A stretch of 64,000 bases of DNA from Syngnathus acus (GCF_901709675.1 NC_051094.1:19950431-20014430), one strand, 5' to 3'. Counted from the first letter of the stretch, positions 43,336 to 55,592 are shown. Translations and numbers: made by a program. Notes: generated by a model not told the origin, from the letters alone.

Positions 43336-44031
43336 CTCTTTTTTATTTTATTTATTTTTTGTCAGGTCTAAATACCATCAGACATTATTTTACACACTAT
43401 AACAAAGAGGAGAAGACAACCAGTATTCGTTTTACTCGGGAGGAGAATTACGTAGAAGGCCCAGTTACAGTCCTCCACCAATTCTGAGCTCCTCTTCCGC
43501 TATCTATAAAGGGAGGGGAGATTGTGGCTGTAGCAACGCTGATTAACTAAGGAATGTTATGTGGCCTTGGCCGATTTGTGACTCTAGCAGTTAGGTTGCA
43601 GTCTATCCTGCTCCTCCTCAGCCAGTTGGCTGCTGGTTGGCTGATGGCTTGATGAGATATCGCGAAGCGTGTTGAGTGCCGTTTTCCTGTGCAACAATGC
43701 AACTAGATTTTCTTGCTAAGTTTCCCACAATACTAATATTGAATAAATATGGGATAACTTAGATGCAACTACTTCAACAGATATATCTTTTCTGTAATAC
43801 TTAAAGACAAACAGTCTCAATCAACAACAATCAATAGATAAAAACTACAATGTTTATTAAAAGAGAAAGAACTTCTTTCGAACTAAAACAAAGAACAAAG
43901 GTGTCCTGTTCATAACTAGTGAGGGCCTCTCACAGCTAGACAGAGATCTTTGTTTAAGCAAAGATATGAGGCCTCCGGTCAGGCCGACCAGTGCTTCTCC
44001 ATACAATTACTCTAAGATTTTCCTATTTATT
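43336..44031. other. unassigned, possibly LTR-like
   Basis: There is no coding motif. 'ctatctataaagggagggga' near 43500 is TATA-like, and the surroundings read like retroelement LTR sequence, but no partner copy is in the window. Confidence 0.3.
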
Positions 44032-44293
44032 TACCGTAATTTTCGGACTATAAGTCGCGGTTTTTTTCATAGTTTGGGTGGGGGGGCAACTTAAATGTGA
44101 ATTTTATGAAACATTTAAAAAAAAAAAAAAAAAAAGTGAAACCGCGATAAACGAACCGCGATGTAGCAAGGGATTACTGTAATTTGAATTTCAAGTGACG
44201 TCAGTGGCGCGGCGCGGCGATTGTTTACATAAAGGACAAAGATTGATCACGGGATGACGAAGATGACGAAGGGCCCCACGTACTACCGGCATC
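44032..44293. mobile_element. left part of a 'TACCGTAATTTTCGG' MITE
   Basis: It matches the left ~280 bp of the element at 28161, including the nested 'aaccgcgataaacgaaccgc' block, and is cut off at 'ctaccggcatc' where a hAT-like terminus begins. Confidence 0.75.
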
Positions 44294-44640
44294 CAATGTT
44301 CACTCTAAGCTGCGCGCATGCGCAATCGCGCACTGCCCGCACATTCTCAGCGCGCAAGAAAATCTATCCATCGCATAAACAACATCCCACAATTACAATT
44401 CTAGTAATGACACGAATTTGATGCACAATTTGTCTTCGCATAAAATGATGTGGCGGGCCGTATCTGGCCCCCGGGCCTTGAGTTTGACATCTGTGGCATA
44501 ATAGGTTTTGGCCTTTAGTAGGTAGTAAAGCATGGATATTCAAAAAAAAAAAGCTTTTTGAAAACAAATGCATTTATTAACAGCATTAAAAAAAATATTT
44601 CACCAAAAACCTACTGTCAGTGATTCTCATTAAATACTGT
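44294..44640. mobile_element. hAT fragments, two families joined
   Basis: 'caatgttcactctaagctgc' opens a hAT-like end. 44413-44495 is the right end of the GTGTCAAACTC family (finishing 'ccttgagtttgacatctgtg'). 44496-44640 repeats the interior of the element at 3985-4130. Confidence 0.5.
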
Positions 44641-45807
44641 TGGATTTTGTCCACAATTTAGGGAGCGCGCTATCTGCGCCTCACGGCAAAAGCCATTGCC
44701 AATCACCTGTTATCCAATTTACTCACTGCATGCTCGTTTGATTTCTTCAGATTTAGGAAAATGCTAAGACACTGAAGCAGATATTAGACTTACACAGGTT
44801 GGTTGAGTTCAATCACAATTCTTGTTAAGAAAGCTCTGTTTTCAGGAAAGTACAATACAGCGCTGGGCCTTTCAAGAGCAGAAAGTCTCCATTCAGAAAA
44901 GGCAACGTTCAAGGTTCTTTGGTCAGCTTATATTCAGTTGCACATGCCGGTGTGGGCCGAGTTTGATGGGTGATGAGTCTTTGGGGTGGGGCAAGTTCGC
45001 AGGAGATTTTGATTCCATGGGAGTGGGTGCTGATTATGGGCGATTCGGTGTGTGTGGGGGCTGTTGTCTTCCATCCCGTCTTTCTTTTTGTTTGTTTGTT
45101 CTTTTGATACTCCATGTACTTGCTTACGTCATCATATTCTTAGTTTAATCATGCTTCCAACCATATCTTTTCTTTGTTAGGCAAAATATCTCCCTCTGTC
45201 CAGAACGTTCACTAGTAATCGAAAACTGGCATCTAGCATTAGTCAAAACATAAGATACAATCAAGTACTGAACATTTTTAGACGACTTTGGCAGTGTCCA
45301 TGATTTAGAGAATCATCAGGCATGCATTAAACAGTTCCTTAAGGGTCATTAAGCTATTCAGGCAATATATCAAAAAACATTTATTTCAAAGTGCTCAGAA
45401 ATATATATCAGATCATAAAGTTATAAAAACCTTTGTCATTACCACCTATCAAAAATGTCTAGTTATGTCTTCTTTATTGATTTGGTGTGTAGGTATAATT
45501 ATATGCTTAAAATGTTTCTTTTATTGATTTAATATGTCAATATACTTTTCTGCTTATGTACTTTATTCAATGAGGTTTGAGCATATCTGTTTTTGTAGCT
45601 AGGCAGGACTTTTTGTATTTCGACCCCAGTCCTTCACTCCCTCTGTTGACCTCAGTTTAACTGAGGTCACCAAAACCGTTGATACCACCAGGGTCCCTCT
45701 CTTGGCACACCACGTCCCTCTGTGGAGCCGCTTCAAGTCCCTCTGTGGGGCCGCCAATGAGTGAGAAAAATAAATATAGATACAATTCATACCCAGACAT
45801 TTGTAAA
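44641..45807. other. unassigned stretch
   Basis: No gene is recognised. A small inverted motif occurs at ~45650-45668 ('gacctcagtttaactgaggtc'). Confidence 0.35.
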
Positions 45808-45893
45808 AGATGGAGAGTGGAAAGGCAATTGGCCTAGACGACATTCCAGTGACAGCATGGAACTATCAAGGAGAGATGGCAGGGGAGATTCTT
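45808..45893 (+). pseudogene. RTE-like reverse transcriptase scrap
   Basis: The plus-strand translation gives a short segment of the form ESGKAIGLDDIPVTAWN...GE, matching the conserved finger motif of RTE/BovB-type reverse transcriptases (usually GKA.GPD.IPVE.WK..GE). The catalytic DD residues and everything else are absent. It is a fossil fragment only. Confidence 0.5.
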
Positions 45894-46098
45894 AAAAAGC
45901 GAGAAGATTCCCGAAAGAAGTGGAAGATGAGAAAGAAAATGTGAGAGAAAAATACATAAACAAATAACGAAATACATACATACATATATACATACATATA
46001 GACAGACAGACATCGAACGATCGCCCATTCGGTCACTCAGTCATTTGGCCTCGGTCATTCTGTCACTCGGTCACTCAGTCATTCAGTCAGTCACTCAA

Positions 46099-46112
46099 TG
46101 AATCAATCAATG

Positions 46113-46156
<44 letters not shown>
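46099..46156. repeat. (AATC)n microsatellite
   Basis: A run of AATC units follows a decayed 'cactcagtcattcagtc' stretch from about 46030. Confidence 0.95.
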
Positions 46157-46177
46157 CTACTTTACCTTTGTATAAGG

Positions 46178-46501
46178 CACAAGTGTCAAACTCAAGGCCC
46201 GGGGGCCAGATGCTGCCCGGCACATCATTTTATGTGGCCCGCGAAGACAAATTGTGCTTCATATTCATGTGCCATTACTTGAATTGCAAATTGTCTTCAC
46301 TTTTAATCATATTTTATTTTTAAATATTAGACCAGTTTTTACTTGTCTGATTTGAAAACGAGTTACTTGTCAGTTTATTTTGTAGCTTTTACTGTATATA
46401 ATATGAGGTGCTCATACATTTATTTGGGGTGACAGTCATAACGGCCCTCCAAAACAAGCTATGACTACAATGCGGCCCGCGAAAAAAATTTGACACCCCT
46501 G
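46178..46501. mobile_element. hAT MITE, GTGTCAAACTC family
   Basis: The left end is CACAAGTGTCAAACTCAAGG. The right end AAATTTGACACCCCTG is its inverted match. Near-exact 8-bp duplications flank it: GTATAAGG (46170-46177) and ATATAAGG (46502-46509). It has no coding capacity. Confidence 0.85.
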
Positions 46502-46509
46502 ATATAAGG

Positions 46510-47068
46510 GATAGCCTTTTCAAAGCATCATCATCGTAATTTATTCAATCTGTTGTTTTACTAACATTTAATCATTGATCAATCACGTATCTTAAATCAT
46601 GCTTTTCCTCCTTTGAAGCGACTATGTACTTCAAACCCAAACGCCACCATTTTATAGGGAAAAAAATGTGTTGAATCTATTTGTTTTCGACATAATACTC
46701 CTGCAGTCATCTTAAATTTGTTCAATTTATCAATCCCTTCCATTGTTTATCCTGCAAATGAATCACGTGAATAATGTGTTATTCAAACGTTAACGTTCAT
46801 AAGTTATCCACCTGTTCCTAATTCGTTTCTAGTCTGTATGTTATTGTTCCAATTTTTTATATATAATACTCTCCCACCTATTTGATCCTATCTTGTAAAG
46901 GTTTACAATTTATTATAAGCTATTTTAAAACTCTCCAGACTTGTTACCAGGCTTTGGCCCCATTTCACGATGTTGTCTCCCATTCACTTCATTTCTGCCG
47001 AGCTGCTTCTTCTCCGTCTAGCATGTTGAAGACTTAAAAACCATCAATTCTGAAAACACTTAAAATCT
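46510..47068. other. unassigned, possibly LTR downstream of ERV tract
   Basis: If the polypurine-like tract at 47071-47085 (minus) is genuine, the minus-strand sequence beyond it would be an LTR starting TGAGATTTTAAGTG. No second copy is present to confirm this. Confidence 0.3.
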
Positions 47069-48326
47069 CACAATTCCCCCCTTTGTTTGTTTTTTTGTTT
47101 TTTTTTCCCCTCCCCCTTTTGACACATTCTAAAAAATGTGTCACAATGGTTAAAAAGTAAAAATAACAATGTCCATGGTAACATACCCATCGCCAGCTGG
47201 ACTTCGGTGTACCTCCAGATGCCATGCTGGCCTGGAATCACCAATTCTCAGTCCCTGAAACTCGACTGGCAACATCTCACATGGCTGTATGAACAAAAGC
47301 CATCACCCTCCTGTAGCTGTGCATGCAGCTCTCACACAATAAACATCCATAATACCAAAAAATAAAATTCATAATGATAAACAAAAAAACAATCCACACA
47401 CGGGCGCATGTCAAACGTATGAAATTGAAAACTGGAGCCTGTCCTGAAAACGATCACATTTACAAACTCATTATGAAAAGTAAGGGGTTAGTTGTTAATG
47501 CATGTTCACAGACATGACACAAAATTCTCCAAGACTGCAGTTGACAACCTGCAAAGTAAACACGAGTTTAACAAATAAAGCACAATCTGCTCCCTGGGTT
47601 GCTGTTAGAGGCTGCAATACAATTAGGTAAGACATCAAAACAAAGCAAGTCATCACAAATTCCGTCACGTACATTTCGTCACACTGTCAGGTAAGTCCAG
47701 AGTTGTTGTAATCACTGTCTTGGCTCAGAGTTTTGATTGTCAATGCTGGTATAGTCACGTCTGGTCATAATCTTGAAATGGGCCTTCTCCATTGAAGTCT
47801 TTTGTTGTCAATGGTGCCCCAGAGTAATCCTAAACCCATATTTAGTCCAAAATTAGCCCTGATCAATCTTGCTTTTTCAAATCTGTAGTATCTTTATATT
47901 TTTCAGGTGAGAGGAATGTTATCCTCTGCTGTGATCACATCACCCCAACCTTGAATCATGTTAACCATTCACAATACACAAACACCACACCACAAGCACA
48001 GACTTGACATTCATACACCATTACAGACAAACTGTCATCCCACAACACACATAAAACCCCATACAATATTAAATTGTAAAAGGAACCCTCCCTACGCAAA
48101 ATTTTCTCCTCAATTAAAATTTCCCTCTTTTATTTTAAATCCAAAGTTAATATCTAATTGTCTGGTCTCCTGTCCTCTCATCGTTTGCCAATATGCATAA
48201 TGCTGGAACATGATTTAACTCCCCATTTAGTTTGCTCACATCTCACAGACTATTTGACACTTTGTGTTGAGCTGTAACTTCAATATTTCCACCTTCCCAT
48301 ATTTCTTCCACTAAACAGTTCCATTT
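47069..48326 (-). pseudogene. ERV 3' internal region related to ERV-A
   Basis: The minus-strand sequence aligns with ERV-A around 38150-38950: 'caggttgtc' plus a Cys-rich frame near 47600, 'ttttcaggaca' near 47445, the phrase around 'ccttctccattgaa' at ~47790, and a 'tgtgtcaaaaggggga' tract near 47110. It ends in 'aaaggggggaattg' at ~47070-47085, a polypurine-like tract. The order (possible env end, purine tract) fits the 3' end of a provirus, but no intact frame exists, so the env assignment is weak. Confidence 0.5.
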
Positions 48327-48754
48327 TGTTAGGGTAGTGCTCACTCTAACTTATTTTGCAAGAACCACACTGGAGACAAGTTAGTCGTTTCAGACACCTG
48401 CAGGTGGAGAGTTCACTCGTCGCTGTGCTTACAGCGATGGTCGAATGAAGTCTGACTCAGGCCTCATCAGGTGCATATTTATTGAGAAGAAACAGAGTGG
48501 GGTTCAAAGTGGGGGTGTGGGAACACAGGATGGGGTGAAGCCGCTTCCCTGCTGATCAAAGCACAGCAGGGGGCCTTTTACAACTTTGTGTAAACAAAGC
48601 AACTTTGATTGCTTCCTCTGCAGCTAGTCAATCAGGTGAAAAGATCTTAGCACTTTGGTCTACTACTTTTGTTAAGACAGGACAAGCTAGGTAAATTATT
48701 ACAGGTTACATTCCAACATAATCATACGATGAAGATATTCTGCAAACCCTAACA
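48327..48754 (-). mobile_element. solo LTR, ERV family B
   Basis: The termini TGTTAGGG and CCCTAACA form a perfect 8-bp inverted pair, flanked by an exact 5-bp duplication, CATTT (48322-48326, 48755-48759). The 428-bp sequence aligns with 52109-52403 plus 55592-55618. The minus orientation is inferred from the ERV-B body at 55619-56480. It lies directly against the ERV tract ending at 48326. Confidence 0.9.
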
Positions 48755-48759
48755 CATTT

Positions 48760-50181
48760 TGCTTTCAGTTTAAATTCAACCCTCCAAATACGTAACTACC
48801 TCTGGCAAAGAACCAAAAATTTATAGAGCACTCCCTTTTACTGTTACCTTGTTCCTTCATTCATCTCCTCACAAGCATAACTGACCCTCCTAAAAAATAA
48901 TGATACTAAAAATAATGTTTAAAAACAATATACACAGCTTCCTCCTGCCACTTACACTATCACCTTGAAGATTATCGTTCTCATTTTTGTTGATGCCAAT
49001 TCTTAGAATTAAAAAGAAATGCTTACTCTTTATAATGGAGTCACGCTATATCACAAATTTTGAAAACCTTCTTCCACGTTCCCCCTTTGTACCTATCAAA
49101 ACCAATTAGAAATATTTTTGCTGTCATGATCATCATTGTGGCCCTCACACTTATTGTTCCTGTACTTTAAATTGTCAATTTTTGTACATTTGAAGCTCTT
49201 TGAGACTTGCTTGTGGGCTATATAAATAAACTTGACTTGCCTTGACTTTATTATTATTCAACTTCTTCTGCATTCTTCTGCCTCTTTTTTATTTATTTAC
49301 TCTTTTTTTTTTTTTTTAGCTTAACTACGTACTTCTACGAATTCACTTCATTCCACTTTTAACACATTCCAAATATTCATGCCAAATATTCTAAAAATGT
49401 ACGGTTTTCGAGAAATTTACAAATTTTAAGCCAATCTTTTTGCACCTTTATCCCCCAACTTGTACCTTCCTGTAAATCGAGCTGTTGTTACATGCAGTTT
49501 CTCACACGTGAGATTAATAAAGTTCCTCTTATCTTATCTTATCTTATATATCACCATTCATTCTTCATGGCACATTCAATATTTCTTATTTTCTTCCACA
49601 TAATTCCTCCAATTCACCTTCTTTCACTTTCTAGATTAAAATTTCACATTTTCACCTTTAACATTGCGGTAAAAGTTTGCAAAATTTCCTTTTTCCCTTC
49701 TAATTTCAAATATATATATATTTTTTTCCACTGACTCAACCCATTTCAATTTTTTAACTGTTCATCTTATGCCTACCTATTCCAAAACTTCCCACTTGTG
49801 AAAAATTTCAAATTTTCAACTTTAAAATTCACGCCCAATTTTACTAAATTCTTTCTATATTTTCATCGATTTTCTGACCAATTCAACACGTTCCAAATTT
49901 AAACATAATCTTGTAGCACTCCCCGAATTTTTATTCAGCCTCTTTGCCTTCACACGCAATTTCTACAGAAATTACAAATTCTAGTTATTATTGTTAATCC
50001 TCCGTGACCCTCGTAAAGACAAGCCGCACCAGTAATGGATGGATGGATGGATTGTTAATCCTAACCCCAAGTGCCTATCATAAATTGCCATTTAAATCAA
50101 TTGTCGCAAGGGTCATGTATGTATTTGTTATTTAAAGCCCTACTGTATTCTTTTTTAATTAAGTAAAAAAAAAAACAACCT
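48760..50181. repeat. retroposon 3' ends and unassigned AT-rich DNA
   Basis: No gene is recognised. ~49150-49255 ends in 'tataaataaacttgacttgc', a LINE-like 3' tail with an ACTTG repeat. ~49420-49548 ends with 'attaataaagttcctcttat' and ATCTT repeats, another LINE-type tail. 50000-50052 is a short Rex3-like or SINE tail with GATG repeats (atggatggatggatgg). Confidence 0.5.
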
Positions 50182-50476
50182 CCCAATGATCGTCACACAC
50201 TCATCTGGGTGTGGTGAAATTTATCCTCTGCATTTAACCCATCCCCGTGTGATTTTAATCCATCCCCTGGGGGAGAGGGGAGCAGTGAGCAGCAGCGGTG
50301 CCGCGCTCGGGAATCAGTTGGTGATCTAACCCCCCAATTCCAACCCTTAATGCTGAGTGCCAAGCAGGGAGGCAATGGGTCCCATTTTTATAGTCTTTGG
50401 TATGACCCGGCCGGGGTTTGAACCCACAACCTTCCAGTCTCAGGGCGGACACTCTACCACTAGGCCACTGAGCTGG
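50182..50476 (-). repeat. tRNA-derived SINE, full length
   Basis: It is nearly identical to the copy at 13363-13662, including A and B boxes in the head. Its head abuts the 3' tail of the L2 at 50477, so it inserted at, or next to, that tail. Confidence 0.88.
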
Positions 50477-52108
50477 TTTATTGTCAATTTCTTCACATGC
50501 CAAGACACAAAGAAATCGAAATTACGTTCCCACTATCCCACGGTGACAAAACATAGTACACAATATACATACAAGTAAACAACACAAAAAAATAAAAACA
50601 AGAAGGCACAAACAATGAATAAATAAGAGTGATGAATAAATAATAAATATACAAATAACACAATAAATAAGAGGAGCAAAAATGGAGCAAGTGTGCATAC
50701 AGCAGACAGTCAGAATATAGCGCAAAAGTACAGGACGCTACGCAGAAGGGGGGAGAGAGTTCAGGATTCTAACAGCCTGGAGAATGAAGCTGTTGGTGAG
50801 TCTGGTGGTGCAGGAGCGCAGGCTCCTGTACCTCTTCCCAGAGGGCAGAAGATCAAACAAAGAGTGAGCGGGGTGACTCACATCACTCACAATCGTGGTC
50901 GCCTTGCGGGTGAGATGGGAGGTGTAAATGTCCTTCAAGGAGGGGAGTGAAGCGCCAATAACCTTACCAGCCGTGTTCACTATGCGCTGCAGGGCCTTCA
51001 TGTTGTATTCAGTGCAGCTACCACCCCAAACAGTGATACAACTGGAGAAGACGCTCTCAATGGTGCCACGGTAAAATGTAGTCATGACGGCCGGAGGAGC
51101 TCTTGCTCGCCTGAGTTTCCGCAGGAAGTACAGGCGGCGCTGGGCCTTCTTCGCCAGTGATGCGGTGTTGGTGGACCAGGAGAGATCCTCACTGATGTGC
51201 ACCCCCAGGAACCTGGTGCTGCTCACTCTCTCCACCACAGCACCGTCGATGGTCAGCGGCAGGTGTTTGGTGTGACCCTTCCGGAAGTCAACAACAATCT
51301 CCTTGGTCTTGTTGACGTTCAGCAGGAGGTTGTTGTCCTTGCACCACGTGGTCAGAAGGTCAACCTCCAACCTGTATTGAGTCTCGTCGCCCTCGGTGAT
51401 GAGACCCACCAGAGTCGTGTCGTCAGCAAATTTCACTATGCGGTTGTTGCTGTAGGTTGCAGCGCAGTCATGCGTCAGCAGGGTGAAGAGCAGCGGACTG
51501 AGCACGCAGCCTTGGGGGGCCCCGGTGCGCAGCGTGATGCTGGCGGAGATTTTGTCGCCAACACGTACCACCTGAGGCCTCTGACAGAGGAAGTCTAGTA
51601 GCCAGTTGCAGAGGTAGGTACTGAGGCCCAGCTTGGCGAGTTTGCAGATGAGTCGTTGTGGCACAATGGTGTTGAAGGCAGAACTGAAGTCCACAAACAG
51701 CAATCTCACATACGAGTCCCTTCTCTCCAGGTGGGTGAGGGCCGAGTGGAGGGCAGAGCAGATGGCATCCTCAGAGGAACGTTTGGCTCGGTACGCAAAC
51801 TGGAAGGGGTCTATGGTTGGGGGGAGAATGGATCTGATGTGCTCCATGACAAGCCGCTCAAAGCACATCATGATGATGGGCGTCGGTGCCACGGGGCGGT
51901 AGTCATAGAAGCAAGACGGAGCAGGTTTCTTCGGCACAGGTACGATGGTGGCAGCCTTGAAACACGAAGGGACGATGGCCTGCTGCAGGGAAATGTTAAA
52001 GGTGTCCGTGAAGACACCCGTCAGCTCCCCAGCGCAGTCCTTCAGCGCTCGACCTGGGATGTTGTCAGGGCCCGCCGCCTTACGGGTGTTGATAGCGGCA
52101 AGCGCCCT
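50477..52108 (-). pseudogene. L2-type LINE, RT frame open, 5' cut by LTR
   Basis: A 462-codon minus-strand frame (52126-50738) carries reverse transcriptase. It starts in the linker ([15 protein letters not shown]), then [53 protein letters not shown], the catalytic FADD at residues ~233-236 and the LLPSGKRYR tail. The frame's first codons read into the LTR at 52109, so the true element is broken there and its endonuclease half is missing from the window. The tail ends in 'gaagaaattgacaataaa' (minus). Confidence 0.87.
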
Positions 52109-52403
52109 TGTTAGAGTGGTGCTCACTCTAACTTATTTTGCAAGAACCACACGGGAGACAATTAAGTCTTTTTAGGCACCTGCAGGTGGAGAGTCCATTC
52201 GTCGCTGTGCGTACAGCAATGATCGAATGACGTCTGACTCTCGCCTCCCGCAAGAGCATTTTTATTAAGAGAAACAGGGTGGGGGTGACAGTGGACTGGA
52301 TAGAGAAGAGAAAGCCCTTGACCTCTAGTCAAAGCATAGCAGGGGGTGTTTTACGACATTGTGTAGGATGGGACAAGCTAGGTTATTTATTTATTACTGG
52401 TTA
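52109..52403 (-). mobile_element. ERV-B LTR, first part
   Basis: It starts TGTTAGAGTGGTGCTCACTC and matches 48327 onward over most of its length, with internal deletions. It is interrupted at 52403 by the L2 and resumes at ~55592-55618. The stretch that would hold the opposite terminus is missing. Confidence 0.8.
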
Positions 52404-55400
52404 GAATAGAATAGAATAGAATAGATCTTTATTTGTCATTGTCACATGTACAACGAAATTTAAAAAGTGCCAACCGATCCGCGCATGCGATAAAAAATAA
52501 ATAGAATAAAAAGATTAAAAAAAAAAAAACAAGCTAAAAACCCACAGAAGAACATACACAGACATAATCATTTACGTTTAGCTGCATTCAATGTGACTAC
52601 CGCTGTAGGGTAAAAACTGTTGGCGAATCTGCTAGTCCTCGACCTAATTAAACTGTAGCGTCTGCCTGATGGCAACAGTTCGAAAAGGGAGTGGCCAGGG
52701 TGGGAAGTGTCCTTCAGAATGTTCTGTGTTTTTTTGAGACAGCGGGTTCTGTGTAGGTCTTCCAGTGTGGGGAGAGGGCAGCCAATGATCTTCTGTGCTG
52801 TGTTGATGACCCCTTGGAGCTTTTCCCTCTGAGCAGCAGTGCAGCTGGAGTACCAAACACATATACAGTACGTTAAAGTGCTTTCTATGGAGCAGCGATA
52901 GAAGGACACCAGCAGTCGCTGTGTAATGCTGTGCCTCCTCAGCACCCTTAAAAAGTAGAGTCTCTGCTGGGCCTTTTTAAGCAGCTCAGAGGTGTTCATG
53001 CCCCAGGTGAAGTCCTCCTCGATGTGGACTCCCAGGTAGCGGAAGGAGGACACCCTCTTCACACAGACCCCGTCAATGATAAGTGGTGGAATGTCCGTTT
53101 TATTTCTCCTCCTAAAATCAATGACCAGTTCTTGGGTTTTAGCCGTGTTTAGGAGCAGATTGTTCTCTCCGCACCACTCCGATAGCTGGACCACTTCGTC
53201 CCTGTAGGCAGACTCATCCCCCTTTGAGATGAGCCCCACCACGGTTGTGTCATCCGCAAATTTCACGATGGTGTTGCTGCGGTGGGCGGGGGTGCATGCA
53301 TGTGTGTAGAGCGTGTAAAGCAGTGGGCTCAGTAGGCAGCCCTGTGGGGAGCCGGTACCAAGACTGAGAGGTGTGGATGTATGACGGCCCACTTTCACCC
53401 TCTGGCTGCGACCCGTCAGGAAGCTCTTAATCCACCTGCAAGTATTATGTGGAAGTCCCAGGCCCTCCAGTATGTCCACCAGTCTGTGGGGGAGGATGGT
53501 GTTAAAAGCAGAGCTAAAGTCCATGAAGAGCATCCGCACATAGCTCCCCGGCTGCTCCAAGTGGGACAGTGCAGCGTGGAGGGCTGTAGCTACTGCGTCC
53601 TCTGTGGATCTATTTGCCCTGTAGGCAAACTGGTGGGGGTCAAAACCTCTGAACAGGAGTGCTGTGATGTGACCCCGTACCAGCTTTTCAAAGCACTTCA
53701 TGACCACCGGGGTGAGTGCGACTGGCCGGTAGTCATTGAGGCTGGTGATGTGGCGTTTCTTGGGCAGGGGGACTATAGTGGAGGATTTTAAACAGGATGG
53801 GACGGTGGACTCGGTAAGGGACTGGTTGAAAATCTTTGTGAAGACTCCAGCCAGCTGATCTGCGCAGTCCTTCAGGACACGCCCAGTGACGCCGTCAGGA
53901 CCCGCAGCCTTCCTCGAGTTGATGGTCCGCAGCGTGCGCCTCACCTCGTGCTCCTTCACTGTGAGGGTGAAGCTGCTGCGGTCTGTGGGATGTGATGTGG
54001 CCACTTCAGGTGGCTCGGACTCGAACCGGGCAAAGAAGGTATTGAGGACCTCTGCCAGTGAGGCGTCCCCTTCAGCAGCTCCGATGGTGGTTCTGTAGTT
54101 GGTGAGATGCTGGACTCCCTGCCACACCTGCTTGCTGTTGTTGCTGTCCAGGTGATCCTCAATCCTCTTCTTATAGGCAAGCTGGGCCTCTCTGATGCCT
54201 CTCCTCAGGTTGGCTCTGGCTGTGCTGTAGAGAGCCCCGTCCTCAGACCTGAGGGACAGGGCGGTGTCCCTCTCCTCCAGCAGCCGAAGGACCTCCCGGG
54301 TCATCCAGGGCTTCTGGTTGGGGTATATCCGTATAGGTTTGTCCACTGTGACAGTGTCTGTGCAGTGCTTGATATAACACAGAACACTGTCTGTGAACAT
54401 GTTCAAGTCCCGGTGTTCGAAGATGTCCCAGTCAGTCCTGTCGAAGCAGTCCTGCAACTGCTGAGAGGCGTCATCAGGCCAGGTTTTAACAGTTTTAGTG
54501 ATGATAGGAGCTGATTTCCTGATGGTGGTATATGCCGGGATTAATAGCAGTGACATATGGTCAGACTGGCCCAGGTGAGGTAGCTGTTTTGCCCTGTAGC
54601 CTAGCTTGATGTTGGAGTAGACCTTGTCCAGAGTGTTAACTCCTCTAGTGGCACATTTAACATGCTGATGGAAACTAGGGAGTGCTGCTTTCAAATCTAC
54701 ATGATTAAAGTCCCCTGCCATGATGTGGACTGCGTCAGGATATCTGCTCAGCTGGCTGCTAATACTGCCATGTAATAGTCCAATAGCTAGCTTAGCATTA
54801 GCCTCCGGAGGTATGTAAACAACAGTCGTCATGACTACGGTAAATTCACGAGGGAGGTAAAAGGCCCTGCATTTAATAGTCACGTACTCCAGGTCCGGGC
54901 AGCAGTGACTGTCTACAGTCACCATATTAGTACACCAGTTGTTATTGACGTACATACAGAGCCCCCCCCCCTTGCTCTTGCCGGAGTTCTCAGTCCTGTA
55001 ATGACGCTGTGTGGTGTATCCTGCTAGCTCGATAGCCGAGTCCGGTATGAGTGGATGAAGCCAGGTTTCGGTGATCAGTACCATGCAGCAGTCCTTCACG
55101 GTCTGGTTCGCAGATATCTGTAGCCTTAGTTCATCCATTTTGTTAGCAAGAGACCTGGCGTTGGTAAGAAACAGGCTAGGGAGCGGTGGTTTGAACGGCT
55201 GCTTCCGTAGCCTGGTTAGCGCGCCGGCCCTGCAGCCTCGTTTTTGCCTCCTCTCTCTGCGCTGCCTTCGCTTCCTCCCAGCGGGGATGGTGATCCAAGG
55301 GGAGCCCAGGCGTCTGATGATATCCTCCGGTATGTTTTTCGAGCAGTGAAACTCCGCTGCGACACTCAACTCGCAGCAAACACCTATCCTGAGGAGCTCC

Positions 55401-55592
55401 TGCCGGTTGTAGGTGGTGTATGATCGACATACAGTGGGTACAAACACTAACAAAAAACAAACAATGCGTAGCTCGGGAGAGCACTGAGCCGCTGCAACTG
55501 CGTGCGCCGCCATCTTCCATTCCGCCATCATCTCCACCCCCGCCATCATCTCCACCCCTGTTACACACCAACATAAGCATAAAACTAATCTA
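52404..55592 (-). mobile_element. L2/Maui-type LINE, nearly complete, nested in LTR
   Basis: The 3' tail on the minus strand reads 'gacaatgacaaataaagatc' followed by (ATTCT)n. The flanking LTR sequence is duplicated: a block ending 'ttattactggtta' is present at 52377-52403 and 55593-55615, which differ by one TTTA. This indicates a target duplication of about 23 bp. Confidence 0.88.
52568..55555 (-). CDS. L2 ORF: endonuclease and reverse transcriptase, intact
   Basis: This uninterrupted frame of 995 codons is a complete L2-type replication protein. After a basic N-terminal region (residues ~93-120), an apurinic-type endonuclease runs from ~127 to 340 with its catalytic set in order: TNARS (Asn 132), ITETWL (Glu 163), GDFN (281-284) and SDH (331-333). 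A linker with the KPWMTREV motif follows. The reverse transcriptase spans about 550-850, with [44 protein letters not shown] and the catalytic FADD at 766-769. The C-terminus has the [11 protein letters not shown] and LLPSGRRYS motifs. The start at 55555 is the first ATG of the frame; internal Met codons soon after are possible. With no stop, frameshift or missing catalytic residue, this is a candidate for recent activity. Confidence 0.92.
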   Translation of the reverse strand: MEMMAGVEMMAEWKMAAHAVAAAQCSPELRIVCFLLVFVPTVCRSYTTYNRQELLRIGVCCELSVAAEFHCSKNIPEDIIRRLGSPWITIPAGRKRRQRRERRQKRGCRAGALTRLRKQPFKPPLPSLFLTNARSLANKMDELRLQISANQTVKDCCMVLITETWLHPLIPDSAIELAGYTTQRHYRTENSGKSKGGGLCMYVNNNWCTNMVTVDSHCCPDLEYVTIKCRAFYLPREFTVVMTTVVYIPPEANAKLAIGLLHGSISSQLSRYPDAVHIMAGDFNHVDLKAALPSFHQHVKCATRGVNTLDKVYSNIKLGYRAKQLPHLGQSDHMSLLLIPAYTTIRKSAPIITKTVKTWPDDASQQLQDCFDRTDWDIFEHRDLNMFTDSVLCYIKHCTDTVTVDKPIRIYPNQKPWMTREVLRLLEERDTALSLRSEDGALYSTARANLRRGIREAQLAYKKRIEDHLDSNNSKQVWQGVQHLTNYRTTIGAAEGDASLAEVLNTFFARFESEPPEVATSHPTDRSSFTLTVKEHEVRRTLRTINSRKAAGPDGVTGRVLKDCADQLAGVFTKIFNQSLTESTVPSCLKSSTIVPLPKKRHITSLNDYRPVALTPVVMKCFEKLVRGHITALLFRGFDPHQFAYRANRSTEDAVATALHAALSHLEQPGSYVRMLFMDFSSAFNTILPHRLVDILEGLGLPHNTCRWIKSFLTGRSQRVKVGRHTSTPLSLGTGSPQGCLLSPLLYTLYTHACTPAHRSNTIVKFADDTTVVGLISKGDESAYRDEVVQLSEWCGENNLLLNTAKTQELVIDFRRRNKTDIPPLIIDGVCVKRVSSFRYLGVHIEEDFTWGMNTSELLKKAQQRLYFLRVLRRHSITQRLLVSFYRCSIESTLTYCICVWYSSCTAAQREKLQGVINTAQKIIGCPLPTLEDLHRTRCLKKTQNILKDTSHPGHSLFELLPSGRRYSLIRSRTSRFANSFYPTAVVTLNAAKRK